From JAIROC01 sp031553535 (lineage in GTDB: Bacteria; Bacteroidota; Bacteroidia; Bacteroidales; WCHB1-69): a DNA stretch of 64,000 nucleotides. The notes under the pieces are model-generated. The model made no database searches, had not been told where the DNA came from, and was given only the letters and a program-made list of their open reading frames with translations. This document shows, piece after piece, positions 36,950 through 46,713 of this stretch. How positions within the stretch are numbered: the stretch's first letter is position 1; each line of letters starts with the position of its first letter. The position numbers and the translations under genes were made by a program. The stretch is taken from assembly GCA_031553535.1 (NCBI GenBank), contig JAVBLM010000004.1, positions 1-64,000 on the forward strand, in the 5' to 3' direction.

Positions 36950-37196
36950 CTGTTATAATGGAAAGAGCCGGGGCAAAACCGGTTGCCTGTATTTCTTTTT
37001 TCCTTTTGCCTGTTTTTGTTTTTATCCTTATAAAACGAACATAAAGAAAGGAAAAACCAGGGGAGAAACGGTAAGCATTTCCCTATTCCGGGTTAACCGT
37101 ACATTTTTTCCGGCGCCTCCAGGCAGGATCCTGCCTGTTTTTGTTTTTTCACCTGCCCGTGAACAATGATCTTCTATTTAACAATAAAAAAAATTG

Positions 37197-37204
37197 TACT
37201 TTTG
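37197..37204 (+). promoter_or_regulatory. -7 promoter box for nusB
   Basis: TACTTTTG, 23 nt before the start at 37228. Confidence 0.55.
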
Positions 37205-37227
37205 CAAACTCTTTTATATAGTACTGA

Positions 37228-38193
37228 ATGATTAGTCGAAATACAATCCGGATCAAAGTTATGCAAGCGATATACGAACACAGTGTGTCGGAACATCGTA
37301 ATGTAATGAACACGAAAAAGAGCTTAATGCACTCTTTCGATGATATGTATATGCTCTATATCCGGATTCTGGCCATTTTTAGTGCGTTAACACATACCGC
37401 AGAACAGATTATTGAACTGAAAAAGCAAAAATTCCTCCCCACTCAAACGGATTTACATCCCAACCTGAGGTTTATTAATAACACTTTTATTCAAAAGATA
37501 GAACAAAATACTTCTTTACAGAAATATATCAACGAATATAAGTTAGGATGGAATAACGACGTGGATTTATTATTCATCCGTAAGATATATGATTCCATTT
37601 CGAATGAAGATTTCTTCATTGAATACATGCAAAGCCCTCATACTTCTTTCGACGCAGACAAAAAACTGGTATTATCCATTCTCGAAAAGTTTATGCTTGA
37701 AAATGAGGACATGATCCACTATTTTGGAGAAATAAAACTTAGCTGGCTGCACGATTACAATGATGTGATAATCTTTATTCATAATACATTCAAATCATTT
37801 ACCAAGAATCAAAGCGACGACAAGCCTCTTCCACCGCTATTCAAGGTTTCGGAAGACGGTATTTCGGAGGATCTGCATTTTGCGCAAAATTTGCTGACAA
37901 AAACAATCCAGAACGATCGTCAATACACACAAATTGTTTCCGGAAAAATACTTAACTGGGAAACAGACCGCATAGCATATATTGATTTTATCCTTCTTAA
38001 AATGGCGATCTGTGAATTCTGTGAATTTCCCAGTATTCCTTTACGTGTTACGTTAAATGAATATATTGAAATTTCGAAATATTACAGCACACCTAAAAGC
38101 CGGTATTTTATTAACGGGCTACTCGACAAAATACTATTGAGCCTCAAAGAGGAAAACAAAATTAACAAACAAGGACGAGGATTAATGGGATAA
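37228..38193 (+). CDS. nusB: Transcription antitermination factor NusB, long Bacteroidota form
   Basis: A 321-residue protein, against about 140 in most bacteria. The N-terminal arm (MISRNTIRIKVMQAIYEHSV) carries the RNA-binding RxKVMQ-LY pattern. A long helical insert fills the middle. The classic NusB core returns at the C-terminus (DRIAYIDFILLKMAICEFCEFPSIPLRVTLNEYIEISKYYSTPKSRYFINGLLDKIL). It binds boxA with S10 for rRNA antitermination. Its TAA overlaps the next ATG (TAATG), so translation is coupled to the LysM gene. Confidence 0.9.
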   Translation: MISRNTIRIKVMQAIYEHSVSEHRNVMNTKKSLMHSFDDMYMLYIRILAIFSALTHTAEQIIELKKQKFLPTQTDLHPNLRFINNTFIQKIEQNTSLQKYINEYKLGWNNDVDLLFIRKIYDSISNEDFFIEYMQSPHTSFDADKKLVLSILEKFMLENEDMIHYFGEIKLSWLHDYNDVIIFIHNTFKSFTKNQSDDKPLPPLFKVSEDGISEDLHFAQNLLTKTIQNDRQYTQIVSGKILNWETDRIAYIDFILLKMAICEFCEFPSIPLRVTLNEYIEISKYYSTPKSRYFINGLLDKILLSLKEENKINKQGRGLMG

Positions 38194-39569
38194 TGCAAAA
38201 ATATCTTTGCAATAACAAAAGGAAGCATATCCGGGGCTTTATTTTTTGCCTTTTATTCGTTAGTGCCCATTTACTATCTTTCGGACAAGACGCCGACTTT
38301 GTCGATTCATTATTTGTTAAACGGCTAAACAGCCTTAATTTAAGCATTGAATTACCTTATAACGATATAGTAGGAAACAATATCGCCAATCTTACGCATG
38401 AAAAAGTCCAGGGCACGGCAAAAGCGATAGGTGCTTTTCTGGCGGAAAGGGATTATATTGATTCCGCCGTCCAAAATGCCGGCCTGCCGGAAGAACTGCA
38501 ATATATTCCTTTAGCATTAACCCAAATGAACCGCAATAGTAAAGCCAGGTTTCATTGTGCCGGCCCCTGGCAACTACCCTATTTCATTGGCATTAGCTAC
38601 GGATTAGTGATAACCGCCGAAATAGATGAACGCCACGATATAAAGAAATCAACAGTTGCGGCTATTGCCTATCTGAAAAAACTATCCGAAAGATATACCG
38701 ATACGTGGGATATTATTATTGCTTATGCAAACAGCTCCCCTGCCCTGGAGTCTGCAAAAATCCGGGTAAACCAAAACGATAATATATGGGATTTATACAC
38801 ATACGGGAATCTTCCGAATAAAAATGTAATTCCCGATTTTATTGCTTACACTTATCTTGCTAATTTTTATCAATCGCATCATATCAACCCGGTTGTTCCG
38901 GAAGCAGACAAAGAAATCGTTCCGGTATACCTGCAAAAAAATACATTAAAGGAAAAATTCATATCCCTGTTACAATTAAATGAACTTTATTTTAACACTT
39001 GTAATCCTACCCTGGTTGGAAAAACACTTCCCCCCTATTGCGAGATTCTAATACCAACAGGAAAGTCGGCGTTATTCTCAACGATAGAAGATAGTTTGTA
39101 TGTAGCTGATATTATTATTGTCCATGATACGATAAAAAGCAGTAGTATCGCTCCTATAAAAGCCACGACATCCCCTGTTCAAACAAAACCGGTTTACTAC
39201 ACCGTAAAAAGCGGAGATGTATTGGGGAAAATAGCCATAAAATATAACACAAGCGTTTCATTATTGAAAAAATGGAATAATCTTAAAACGGATAACATAT
39301 ACATAGGCCAAAAGTTAATTGTTAGCCAGGCGACAAGTACCGTAAAAACAGAAACAAAGACTGTCAATACAACATCTAATGCGAACACGAAGAATGCTGC
39401 AACAGAAAAAAAAGACGACAAGACAAAAATAGTATATATTATTAAAAGTGGTGATACATTAAGTAAAATCGCCCAAACACATAATGTCAGTATTGATAAC
39501 ATAAAAAAATGGAATAACCTTACTAGCGATCGGATTAACGCAGGACAACAACTGATTATTTATAAATAA
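38193..39569 (+). CDS. LysM protein with degenerate lytic transglycosylase domain
   Basis: A 458-residue exported protein. A basic stretch (KYLCNNKRKHIR) precedes the hydrophobic signal (GFIFCLLFVSAHLLSFGQ). Residues ~75-230 align with MltD/SLT transglycosylases (LPEELQYIP, then CAGPWQLPYFIGISYGL, and AIAYLKKLSERY). The catalytic Glu of the ES motif is replaced: the family's P-x-x-ES reads PLALTQ here, with Leu109 at the Glu position. Two LysM domains follow (~329-374 and ~408-457; YTVKSGDVLGKIAIKYN and YIIKSGDTLSKIAQTHN), which bind peptidoglycan. It probably acts as a wall-binding scaffold. It overlaps the nusB stop by 1 nt. Confidence 0.8.
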   Translation: MQKYLCNNKRKHIRGFIFCLLFVSAHLLSFGQDADFVDSLFVKRLNSLNLSIELPYNDIVGNNIANLTHEKVQGTAKAIGAFLAERDYIDSAVQNAGLPEELQYIPLALTQMNRNSKARFHCAGPWQLPYFIGISYGLVITAEIDERHDIKKSTVAAIAYLKKLSERYTDTWDIIIAYANSSPALESAKIRVNQNDNIWDLYTYGNLPNKNVIPDFIAYTYLANFYQSHHINPVVPEADKEIVPVYLQKNTLKEKFISLLQLNELYFNTCNPTLVGKTLPPYCEILIPTGKSALFSTIEDSLYVADIIIVHDTIKSSSIAPIKATTSPVQTKPVYYTVKSGDVLGKIAIKYNTSVSLLKKWNNLKTDNIYIGQKLIVSQATSTVKTETKTVNTTSNANTKNAATEKKDDKTKIVYIIKSGDTLSKIAQTHNVSIDNIKKWNNLTSDRINAGQQLIIYK

Positions 39570-39659
39570 CAAAAATTACCCCGGTTGCAAAAATAATGGT
39601 TGGTTGTTACTGACAACGGGTAACAGGCAGAAAGGATAAAACTAATAAAATAGATAATA

Positions 39660-39775
39660 CAGATATAAGGGATAAAACCGATAAAACAGATAAAATCGAT
39701 AAAACAGCTAAAGTGAAATTAACAACTGACAATTAATCACTGACAACTAACCACTAACAACTGATCACCAACACC
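39660..39775. repeat. Clustered 9-mer GATAAAA and ACTGACAA-like repeats
   Basis: 39671-39706 is four near-perfect 9-nt units beginning GATAAAA. 39720-39772 repeats AACTGACAA / ACTAACAA / ACTGATCA words. An 18-nt part (39687-39704) is the inverse of 36383-36400. The rest of the 39570-39853 gap shows no gene. Confidence 0.7.
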
Positions 39776-39853
39776 TATTTTTGTATCTTGATAAAAAATC
39801 ATCTCCGGAAAAATAATATCAAGAAATAAATAGTAAGAATCACCATAAAATTA

Positions 39854-39861
39854 TATCTTTG
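39854..39861 (+). promoter_or_regulatory. -7 promoter box for guaB
   Basis: TATCTTTG, 22 nt before the start at 39884. Confidence 0.6.
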
Positions 39862-39883
39862 TATTTTATTTTTTTATACATAT

Positions 39884-41362
39884 ATGGATAATCTATTTGA
39901 ATTCGAACAGGAAAAATTTATAGGAGAAGGATATACATACGATGACGTTTTACTGGTTCCTTCCTATAGTGAGTTTCTACCCAGGGAAGCCGACTTAACA
40001 ACGTCTTTCACAAGAAACATCTGTCTTAATATTCCCATTGTTTCTGCGGCCATGGATACCGTAACGGAATCCATGTTGGCTATTGCCATCGCTCAGGAAG
40101 GAGGCATTGGCGTTATTCATAAAAACATGGGTATTGAGGCACAGTCAATCGAAGTACATAAAGTTAAACGTGCTGAAAACGGGATGATAATTAATCCTGT
40201 TACAATTAACTACAATGCTGATGTAGGTTCTGCCCTTTCGTTAATGAAAGAATATCACATCGGAGGAATTCCCGTTGTAGACAAGAATAATAAGTTAAAA
40301 GGTATTGTCACTAACCGTGATTTACGCTTTGAACGGGAGCTTTCACGTCCGATTAAAGAAATTATGACGAAAAAGGTAATTACAATCTCCGAATTCAGCA
40401 ATTTTGAGAAAGCAGCTGAGATTCTTCAGGAATTTAAGGTTGAAAAACTACCCGTTGTAGATAAAGACAACCATGTAATCGGATTAATTACGTATAAAGA
40501 CATTATCAAGATAAAAGAACGCCCTAATGCATGCAAGGATAATATGGGACGTTTACGTGTTGCGGCAGCTGTAGGTACGGCACACGATACAATGGAGAGA
40601 GTGGATGAACTATATAAAGCCGGGGTCGATGCTATTGTATTAGATACGGCACACGGACATTCGCTTGGTGTAATAACGATGGCTAAACGCATAAAACAAA
40701 AATACCCTAACCTGGATTTGGTAATCGGAAATATAGCTACACCGGAAGCGGCAAAAGATTTAGCCAAAGCTGGGGCAGACGCCGTTAAAGTAGGTATCGG
40801 ACCGGGATCCATCTGTACAACCCGTATCATTGCCGGAGTAGGTTTCCCTCAGCTGGCAGCTGTATATTCCGTTGCCAAAGCACTTAGAGGATCCGGTATA
40901 CCTGTTATTGCAGATGGTGGAATCCGGTATTCGGGAGATATAGTAAAAGCGCTGGCTGCCGGTGCATCTACGATTATGGCGGGATCTTTATTCGCCGGGG
41001 TAGATGAATCTCCGGGAGAAGCCATTATTTTCGAAGGAAGAAAATATAAATCATACCGGGGAATGGGATCTTTGGATGCGATGCAACAAGGATCGAAAGA
41101 CAGGTACTTTCAGGATGCGGAAGATGACATTAAAAAGCTCGTTCCGGAAGGTATTGTAGGCAGAGTTCCCTATAAAGGAAGCCTCTCTGAAATTCTACAC
41201 CAATTAATCGGGGGATTACGTGCGGGAATGGGTTATACCGGATCGAAAAACATACAAATATTGCAAAAAGCACGATTCGTGAAGATTACAAATGCCGGTG
41301 TAATAGAAAATCACCCTCATGATGTAACCATCACACAAGAAGCACCTAACTATTCCCGGTAA
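39884..41362 (+). CDS. guaB: Inosine-5'-monophosphate dehydrogenase
   Basis: A 492-residue TIM-barrel enzyme that oxidises IMP to XMP, the first step to GMP. Seen: YTYDDVLLVPSYSEFLPREADL, two CBS domains at about residues 95-210, DTAHGHS, GIGPGSICTTR with catalytic Cys311, and the flap with Arg-Tyr (YRGMGSLDAMQQGSKDRYF). It has its own promoter and a likely terminator. The length and motifs are normal. Confidence 0.97.
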   Translation: MDNLFEFEQEKFIGEGYTYDDVLLVPSYSEFLPREADLTTSFTRNICLNIPIVSAAMDTVTESMLAIAIAQEGGIGVIHKNMGIEAQSIEVHKVKRAENGMIINPVTINYNADVGSALSLMKEYHIGGIPVVDKNNKLKGIVTNRDLRFERELSRPIKEIMTKKVITISEFSNFEKAAEILQEFKVEKLPVVDKDNHVIGLITYKDIIKIKERPNACKDNMGRLRVAAAVGTAHDTMERVDELYKAGVDAIVLDTAHGHSLGVITMAKRIKQKYPNLDLVIGNIATPEAAKDLAKAGADAVKVGIGPGSICTTRIIAGVGFPQLAAVYSVAKALRGSGIPVIADGGIRYSGDIVKALAAGASTIMAGSLFAGVDESPGEAIIFEGRKYKSYRGMGSLDAMQQGSKDRYFQDAEDDIKKLVPEGIVGRVPYKGSLSEILHQLIGGLRAGMGYTGSKNIQILQKARFVKITNAGVIENHPHDVTITQEAPNYSR

Positions 41363-41415
41363 ATTTGTATTTGATTACAACAATAAGATAACGAGCATGT
41401 TCGTTAATATTAATC

Positions 41416-41452
41416 GGATGGCTTTTAACATGCAAATTGCATCCATTTTTTT
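41416..41452 (+). terminator. Probable terminator after guaB
   Basis: GGATG / CATCC stem enclosing a palindromic ATGCAAATTGCAT, then a T8 run. The stem is imperfect, so this is tentative. Confidence 0.45.
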
Positions 41453-41474
41453 TCATTAAATCTCTAAACAACAA

Positions 41475-43487
41475 ATGAAAGCAGCTATAAAAAGTATTCT
41501 ATTCGGACTAATTTGTCTAACCATGCAGGTATCAGCTCAAACCGACGATCCCATTGTTATGAAGTTGGGGGGAGAAGAAATCAAATTATCAGATTTTAAA
41601 ACTACCTATCTGAAAAATAACGATTTGAAGAAAACAACAGAGCAAGATCTTCGGGATTATATCGAGTTATTTATTAACTTTCGCTTAAAATATGCTGAAG
41701 CCGAAGCCATGAAACTGGATACTATTGTTGCCTTACAAGAAGAGTTGGCCGGTTATAGAAAACAAGCTGCGGAAAAATACCTTACCGATAAAGAAGTCAG
41801 CGATAAAATATTGAACGAAGCATTGGAACGCATGAAATGGGATATCCGTGCCAGCCATATATTAAAACAGGTAACGCAGGATGCGCTTCCTGCTGATACA
41901 CTGGAAGCATACAATGCGATTATGAAAATCCGCAACCGTATCCTAAAGGGAGAATCTTTTGCCGAAGTAGCCTCAAAAGAATCCGATGATCTTTCTGCCC
42001 GTGATAAGAAATCTGCCGGAGGAGAGATTATGAAAAAAGGGAATGGTGGTGATTTAGGTTATTTTACTGTTTTTGATTTAATCTATTCTTTCGAAAACGG
42101 TGCTTATAACACCCCCGTAAATCAGATATCAATGCCTGTTCGTACGGAGTTTGGCTATCATCTTATTTTTGTACAGGACAAAAAGCCTGCTTTGGGAAAA
42201 ATAAAAGCCACACAAATATTAATTCCTTTTAATAAGAGCCCCAATCTTACGCCCAGTGAAAAAGGCCAGGATGCTGCCAATGTAGAAAAGAAGATTAGGG
42301 AAATATACGCTGCTGTTCAAAAAGGCATGTCTTTCGAAGATGCAGTAAAGCAATATACCGGAGAAAACGAGAAACCGGGAGTATTACCTCTTTTCGGTTC
42401 CAATCGTTTTGAAGGAGATTTTATCAAAGGGTTATACGGATTAAAAAAGGATGATATCAGTCAACCCATACAAACATCGTTTGGCTGGCATATTGTAAGA
42501 ATAGACGAGTTGCAACCCATCGTTATTGACAATGATGTAACCTTCTCTGTAAAAAACAGGATCTTGCGCGACTCCCGTTCAAACAAAAGCCGGGAAGCAT
42601 TTATCGAGCGGATAAAGAAAGAAAATAACTTCAAGGAATTTACTGACAAAAAAGCAAGGACTACGCCTGTAGAAGATTTCTATACGGTTATCGACAGTTC
42701 TATTTTATCCGGCAACTGGAGTATTTCTCAAGCAGAAGGACTTAATAGAAATATGTTCTCCTTTGCCGGGAAAAATTATACCCAGCAAGATTTCGCAAAA
42801 TATCTAAAACAAAACCAGTTTCAGGGAACAAGAGATGTTGATTTTAAGGTTCTGACAAATTATGCATATCGTCAATTTGTGGAAGAGACAGTCGTGGAGC
42901 ACGAAGATGGATTATTGGAAGAAAAATATCCTGAATTTGCAAATCTGATGAAAGAATACAAAGAAGGAATTTTGTTATACGAATTAAGCGAAATAAAAGT
43001 CTGGAAAAAAGCCGAAATCGATACTATCGGATTAAATGATTTTTATCAAACCGTAAAAAACAATTACCTCTACCCTACTCGTGTTCAAGCTGAATTTTTC
43101 AAGAGTGTGGATGACGCAGCTACAAAAAAGACAGTTGCCATGTTGAAAAAAGAGGCCTCCGCATATAATATATTGGGGAAAATGAATAAAAAAAGTATTA
43201 CCCTTGTTGTAGACACCGTAGTATACTGGCAAGGACAGAATAAAGAATTTGACAATATTGTGGATTGGGATCAAATAGCAAAAAATAAATTCTTTGTTAA
43301 TAATACGGAAAACGAACTCGTTCGTATACAGGAAGTACTTCTCCCTTCTCCCAAGCCATTAAAGGAAGTAAAAGGTATTGTTGTATCCGAATACCAAAAT
43401 GTGTTGGAAAAAGCATGGATAGAAGACATTCGTAAAAATAATTCTGTTTGGGTTGATTACAAAACCATATTATCATTGATAGAATAA
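41475..43487 (+). CDS. Periplasmic SurA/PpiD-like peptidyl-prolyl isomerase with two parvulin domains
   Basis: A 670-residue protein with signal MKAAIKSILFGLICLTMQVSAQ. A SurA-type N-domain (DLRDYIELFINFRLKYAEAE) precedes two parvulin domains at ~125-235 (IRASHILKQV ... TEFGYHLIFVQ) and ~240-345 (KATQILIPF ... TSFGWHIVRID). A long C-terminal part of unknown fold follows. It should help outer-membrane and exported proteins fold. First gene of a four- to five-gene string (spacings 14, 29, 3 nt, then overlap) leading to moxR. Confidence 0.88.
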   Translation: MKAAIKSILFGLICLTMQVSAQTDDPIVMKLGGEEIKLSDFKTTYLKNNDLKKTTEQDLRDYIELFINFRLKYAEAEAMKLDTIVALQEELAGYRKQAAEKYLTDKEVSDKILNEALERMKWDIRASHILKQVTQDALPADTLEAYNAIMKIRNRILKGESFAEVASKESDDLSARDKKSAGGEIMKKGNGGDLGYFTVFDLIYSFENGAYNTPVNQISMPVRTEFGYHLIFVQDKKPALGKIKATQILIPFNKSPNLTPSEKGQDAANVEKKIREIYAAVQKGMSFEDAVKQYTGENEKPGVLPLFGSNRFEGDFIKGLYGLKKDDISQPIQTSFGWHIVRIDELQPIVIDNDVTFSVKNRILRDSRSNKSREAFIERIKKENNFKEFTDKKARTTPVEDFYTVIDSSILSGNWSISQAEGLNRNMFSFAGKNYTQQDFAKYLKQNQFQGTRDVDFKVLTNYAYRQFVEETVVEHEDGLLEEKYPEFANLMKEYKEGILLYELSEIKVWKKAEIDTIGLNDFYQTVKNNYLYPTRVQAEFFKSVDDAATKKTVAMLKKEASAYNILGKMNKKSITLVVDTVVYWQGQNKEFDNIVDWDQIAKNKFFVNNTENELVRIQEVLLPSPKPLKEVKGIVVSEYQNVLEKAWIEDIRKNNSVWVDYKTILSLIE

Positions 43488-43501
43488 AAAGATATTCCGC
43501 C

Positions 43502-44338
43502 TTGACAAGAACCGCACTGTATTTATTATCGATTTCATTATTGCTTTTTTCTTCTTGTAGAAACAAGGAGAAAGATGTTGTTGCTCGTGTATATGATCAC
43601 GTCTTAACAATGGAAGATTTGCAGAATATGATCCCTGTTTTTGATAAAAACACCGACAGTATCATTATCCGGCAACAATATATTGATGCCTGGATTGTTC
43701 AGAAAGTGTTATTACATGAAGCAGAAAAAGCCTTATCGAGAAGAGAAAAAAAGTTTGATAAAGAAATCGAAGAATACAGGCAAACGTTAATGGTATACAC
43801 GTATGAAAACAAGCGGGTAAATCAACTCCTGAACAAAGATGTCAGTGATGAAGAGATTGTAGCATATTACGAAGCGCATAAAAACAACTTCAAGCTTAGG
43901 CAGCCGATCGTAAAAATCAATTACCTGAAATTTCCAATCGGATCACCAAAAATTGATGCTGCCAGGAAATTATTATTTAAACCGGATCGAAGTGAACAGG
44001 AAATGGAGAAACTGAAAAATATAAGTACGGAACATGCTAAAAATGTTTACCTGTTGGATGACTGGCTTTTATTTGATGACATCCTGAAAGAAATACCTAT
44101 TGGAAAAGAAAAACAATCTTTCGAGAAAAACCAAGTACTTGAAATTTCAGACAGCCTCAATATTTATCTTATCAAGATATTGGATTTCAAAATTAATGAG
44201 GGATACTCCCCTATTAATATCGAGAAAGAAAATATCACTAAATCTATTTTACGACAACGCCGCATCCAAATCTTAAATTCATTACGGGAAAATGTGGTCG
44301 AGAAAGCAAAAGAGTCTGGTGAAATTTTATTAAATTAA
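43502..44338 (+). CDS. SurA-N-like lipoprotein, chaperone operon
   Basis: 278 residues from TTG 43502, the only start that keeps the lipoprotein signal (MTRTALYLLSISLLLFSSC, Cys19). The mature part begins RNKEKDVVARVYDHVLTMEDLQNMI, like the N-domain of SurA-type chaperones, but no parvulin domain is recognisable. The middle is helical and charged. It lies between two SurA-like genes and in Bacteroidales this slot is regularly filled by such a lipoprotein. Likely an accessory periplasmic chaperone; not proven. Confidence 0.75.
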   Translation: MTRTALYLLSISLLLFSSCRNKEKDVVARVYDHVLTMEDLQNMIPVFDKNTDSIIIRQQYIDAWIVQKVLLHEAEKALSRREKKFDKEIEEYRQTLMVYTYENKRVNQLLNKDVSDEEIVAYYEAHKNNFKLRQPIVKINYLKFPIGSPKIDAARKLLFKPDRSEQEMEKLKNISTEHAKNVYLLDDWLLFDDILKEIPIGKEKQSFEKNQVLEISDSLNIYLIKILDFKINEGYSPINIEKENITKSILRQRRIQILNSLRENVVEKAKESGEILLN

Positions 44339-44367
44339 GTACACAATAAAACAACACAAATCATAGC

Positions 44368-45735
44368 ATGAGAAAATACATTGTATCTATAATAATATTT
44401 ATTACCGGCCTCAGTTGTATTGGCCAAAACAATAAGAATATAATTGATGAAATAATCGCTACTGTTGGGAGTCGCATTATTACCCGTTCCGACCTTGAAT
44501 ATGCTTTAGAGGGATATAAATATTCTTCAAGACTAATGACCTTGGAACATCAGGATGAGATACGATGCGATATTTTAGAACAACTGATGTTCCAAAAATT
44601 ATTGATTCATCAGGCAGAATTAGACAGTGTTATTATTACAGATGCACAGGTTAATGAACGAATAGATTATAATCTCCGGTATCAGATTATGCAAATCGGT
44701 GGAGATGCACAGAAATTAGAGCAATACTATGGGAAAAGCATTGCCGAAATCAAAGCTGACTCAAGAGAGCAGATGCGTGATGAATATCTGACGGAAGAAA
44801 TGCAAAGGAAACTGACAGCTGATCTACATATTATTAATCAAGAAGTAAAAGAATATTTCAATTCTATTCCTGAAGATAGTATTCCTATTATACCTGTAGA
44901 ATATGAGATTGCACAAATCGTAAAAAACCCTGTTATCTCTGATGCAGAAAAAATCTCAATCAAACAAAATCTGGAAAATATGCGGGAAAGAGTTCTCAGA
45001 GGTGAAAACTTCAGTACATTTGCACGCATGTACTCCGAAGATCCTGGAAGTGCACTCAAAGGCGGCGAAGTTGGATTTACCAGCAGAGGTGACTTATATC
45101 CCGAATTTGAAACCGTTGCTTATAGCCTTAAAGCTGGAGAAATATCTTCCGTTGTTGAAACCGAAGCAGGGTATCATATCATACAAATGTTGGAACGTCG
45201 TGGAGAACGGATCAATGTTGCTCACATTCTTATCAAACCAAAACCTTCTCCCGAATCAATGTTAGAGGCAAAGAACTTTCTAGACAGTGTTTATAATCTT
45301 ATAAAAAGCAAGAAAATATCTTTCGACTCCGCTGCTATATTGTTCTCTGATGACCCAAGTAAAACAAACGGAGGGATGATCGTTAACCCATTTACTTCTT
45401 CCTATAGTTTTCAACCAGACCAATTAAATCAATACGATAAAACAATATTATACCTTATTGATGACATGATTCCCGGAGATTATACCCGAACCGTTCCTAT
45501 GATTACCGAAACTGGAAATCAAGCTTATCGTATTCTTTATTTGAAGGCTAAACGGGCAGAACATAGAGCGAATTTAGTAGATGATTATGAAAAGATCAAA
45601 AACGCAGCATTAGAAGCTAAGAAGCAAAAGACATTACTTGATTGGGCAAAAAAGAAAATTAAATACACACATGTAAAAATTAACCCGGATTTCCGCAATT
45701 GTGCATTTGTGGAAGAATGGGGATTAGAATTTTAA
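44368..45735 (+). CDS. surA: SurA-type peptidyl-prolyl isomerase
   Basis: A 455-residue exported protein with signal MRKYIVSIIIFITGLSCIGQ. The SurA N-domain (IIDEIIATVGSRIITRSDLE, VNERIDYNLR) is followed by two parvulin-type regions at ~173-275 (YEIAQIVKNP, then FARMYSEDPGSALKGGEVGF, ETEAGYHIIQM) and ~283-390 (NVAHILIKPKP ... FSDDPSKTNGGMI). It escorts beta-barrel proteins across the periplasm, relevant to the T9SS barrels coded nearby. It ends 3 nt before moxR. Confidence 0.92.
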   Translation: MRKYIVSIIIFITGLSCIGQNNKNIIDEIIATVGSRIITRSDLEYALEGYKYSSRLMTLEHQDEIRCDILEQLMFQKLLIHQAELDSVIITDAQVNERIDYNLRYQIMQIGGDAQKLEQYYGKSIAEIKADSREQMRDEYLTEEMQRKLTADLHIINQEVKEYFNSIPEDSIPIIPVEYEIAQIVKNPVISDAEKISIKQNLENMRERVLRGENFSTFARMYSEDPGSALKGGEVGFTSRGDLYPEFETVAYSLKAGEISSVVETEAGYHIIQMLERRGERINVAHILIKPKPSPESMLEAKNFLDSVYNLIKSKKISFDSAAILFSDDPSKTNGGMIVNPFTSSYSFQPDQLNQYDKTILYLIDDMIPGDYTRTVPMITETGNQAYRILYLKAKRAEHRANLVDDYEKIKNAALEAKKQKTLLDWAKKKIKYTHVKINPDFRNCAFVEEWGLEF

Positions 45736-45738
45736 GAG

Positions 45739-46713
45739 ATGATAACATTCAATTCCGATAAAGAAGCTATTATCAGCTTTACCGAAAAATATTCACAATT
45801 ACGTGAAGAAACTGCTAAAGTAATTGTAGGGCAGGATGAAGTAGTAAAAAATATATTAATTACAATATTTAGCCGTGGGCATGTTTTATTGATTGGAGTT
45901 CCCGGACTGGCAAAAACGTTAATGATAACTACAATCGCAAAAGCATTGGGATTATCGTATAATCGTATTCAGTTTACGCCGGACCTTATGCCCAGTGACA
46001 TCATGGGAACTGAAATTCTGGATGAACAAAGGCAATTCCGGTTTGTAAAAGGGCCTATTTTTTCCAATATTGTTTTGGCTGACGAAATAAACCGTACTCC
46101 TCCTAAAACCCAATCGGCTCTTTTGGAAGCCATGCAGGAACGCAGTGTTTCTATTGCCGGAACTACCCACATGTTGCCCAATCCATTTTTTGTTCTCGCT
46201 ACACAAAACCCGATCGAACAAGAAGGGACATACCCTTTACCCGAAGCACAACTGGACCGCTTCATGTTTAATATCTATCTTGACTACCCTTCCTTTGAGG
46301 AAGAAGTTGATATTGTTAAATCAACAATCGGAGGTGATATGCATGAGCCAAAACAAGTGATTAGTGTTGATGAAATCATATATTATCAAAAACTATTACA
46401 ACGGATTCCGGTTGCCGACAATGTATATCAATATGCGGTCAGGTTATCGACAATAACTCGCCCGAATACTCCTTCTGCACACGATTGGGCAAATAAATAC
46501 CTAGCGTGGGGAGCAGGGCCCCGTTGTTCACAGAATCTAATCATTGCAGCGAAATGCCATGCTGTTTTATCCGGTAAAATTTCGCCTGATATTGAGAATG
46601 TAAAGGCTGTAGCACACTCTGTTATGCGTCACCGTATTGTGAAAAATTACCGTGCCGAAGCAGAAAGCATTGTTATTGATGCCATTATTGACAAATTCCT
46701 GGAAGTTGAATAA
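45739..46713 (+). CDS. MoxR-family AAA+ ATPase
   Basis: A 324-residue protein. Walker A GVPGLAKT, Walker B VLADEINRTPPK, sensor 1 FVLATQNPIEQEGTYPLPEAQLDRF, and a C-terminal AAA lid. MoxR proteins act as chaperones that activate partner proteins, commonly with VWA-domain partners; here no DUF58/VWA gene follows. It is the fourth gene of the SurA operon. An HsdR-N-like gene overlaps its 3' end. Confidence 0.92.
   Translation: MITFNSDKEAIISFTEKYSQLREETAKVIVGQDEVVKNILITIFSRGHVLLIGVPGLAKTLMITTIAKALGLSYNRIQFTPDLMPSDIMGTEILDEQRQFRFVKGPIFSNIVLADEINRTPPKTQSALLEAMQERSVSIAGTTHMLPNPFFVLATQNPIEQEGTYPLPEAQLDRFMFNIYLDYPSFEEEVDIVKSTIGGDMHEPKQVISVDEIIYYQKLLQRIPVADNVYQYAVRLSTITRPNTPSAHDWANKYLAWGAGPRCSQNLIIAAKCHAVLSGKISPDIENVKAVAHSVMRHRIVKNYRAEAESIVIDAIIDKFLEVE

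Noticed and set aside
36503..37044. Open frames over minisatellite B
   Set aside because: Same reason as for array A.
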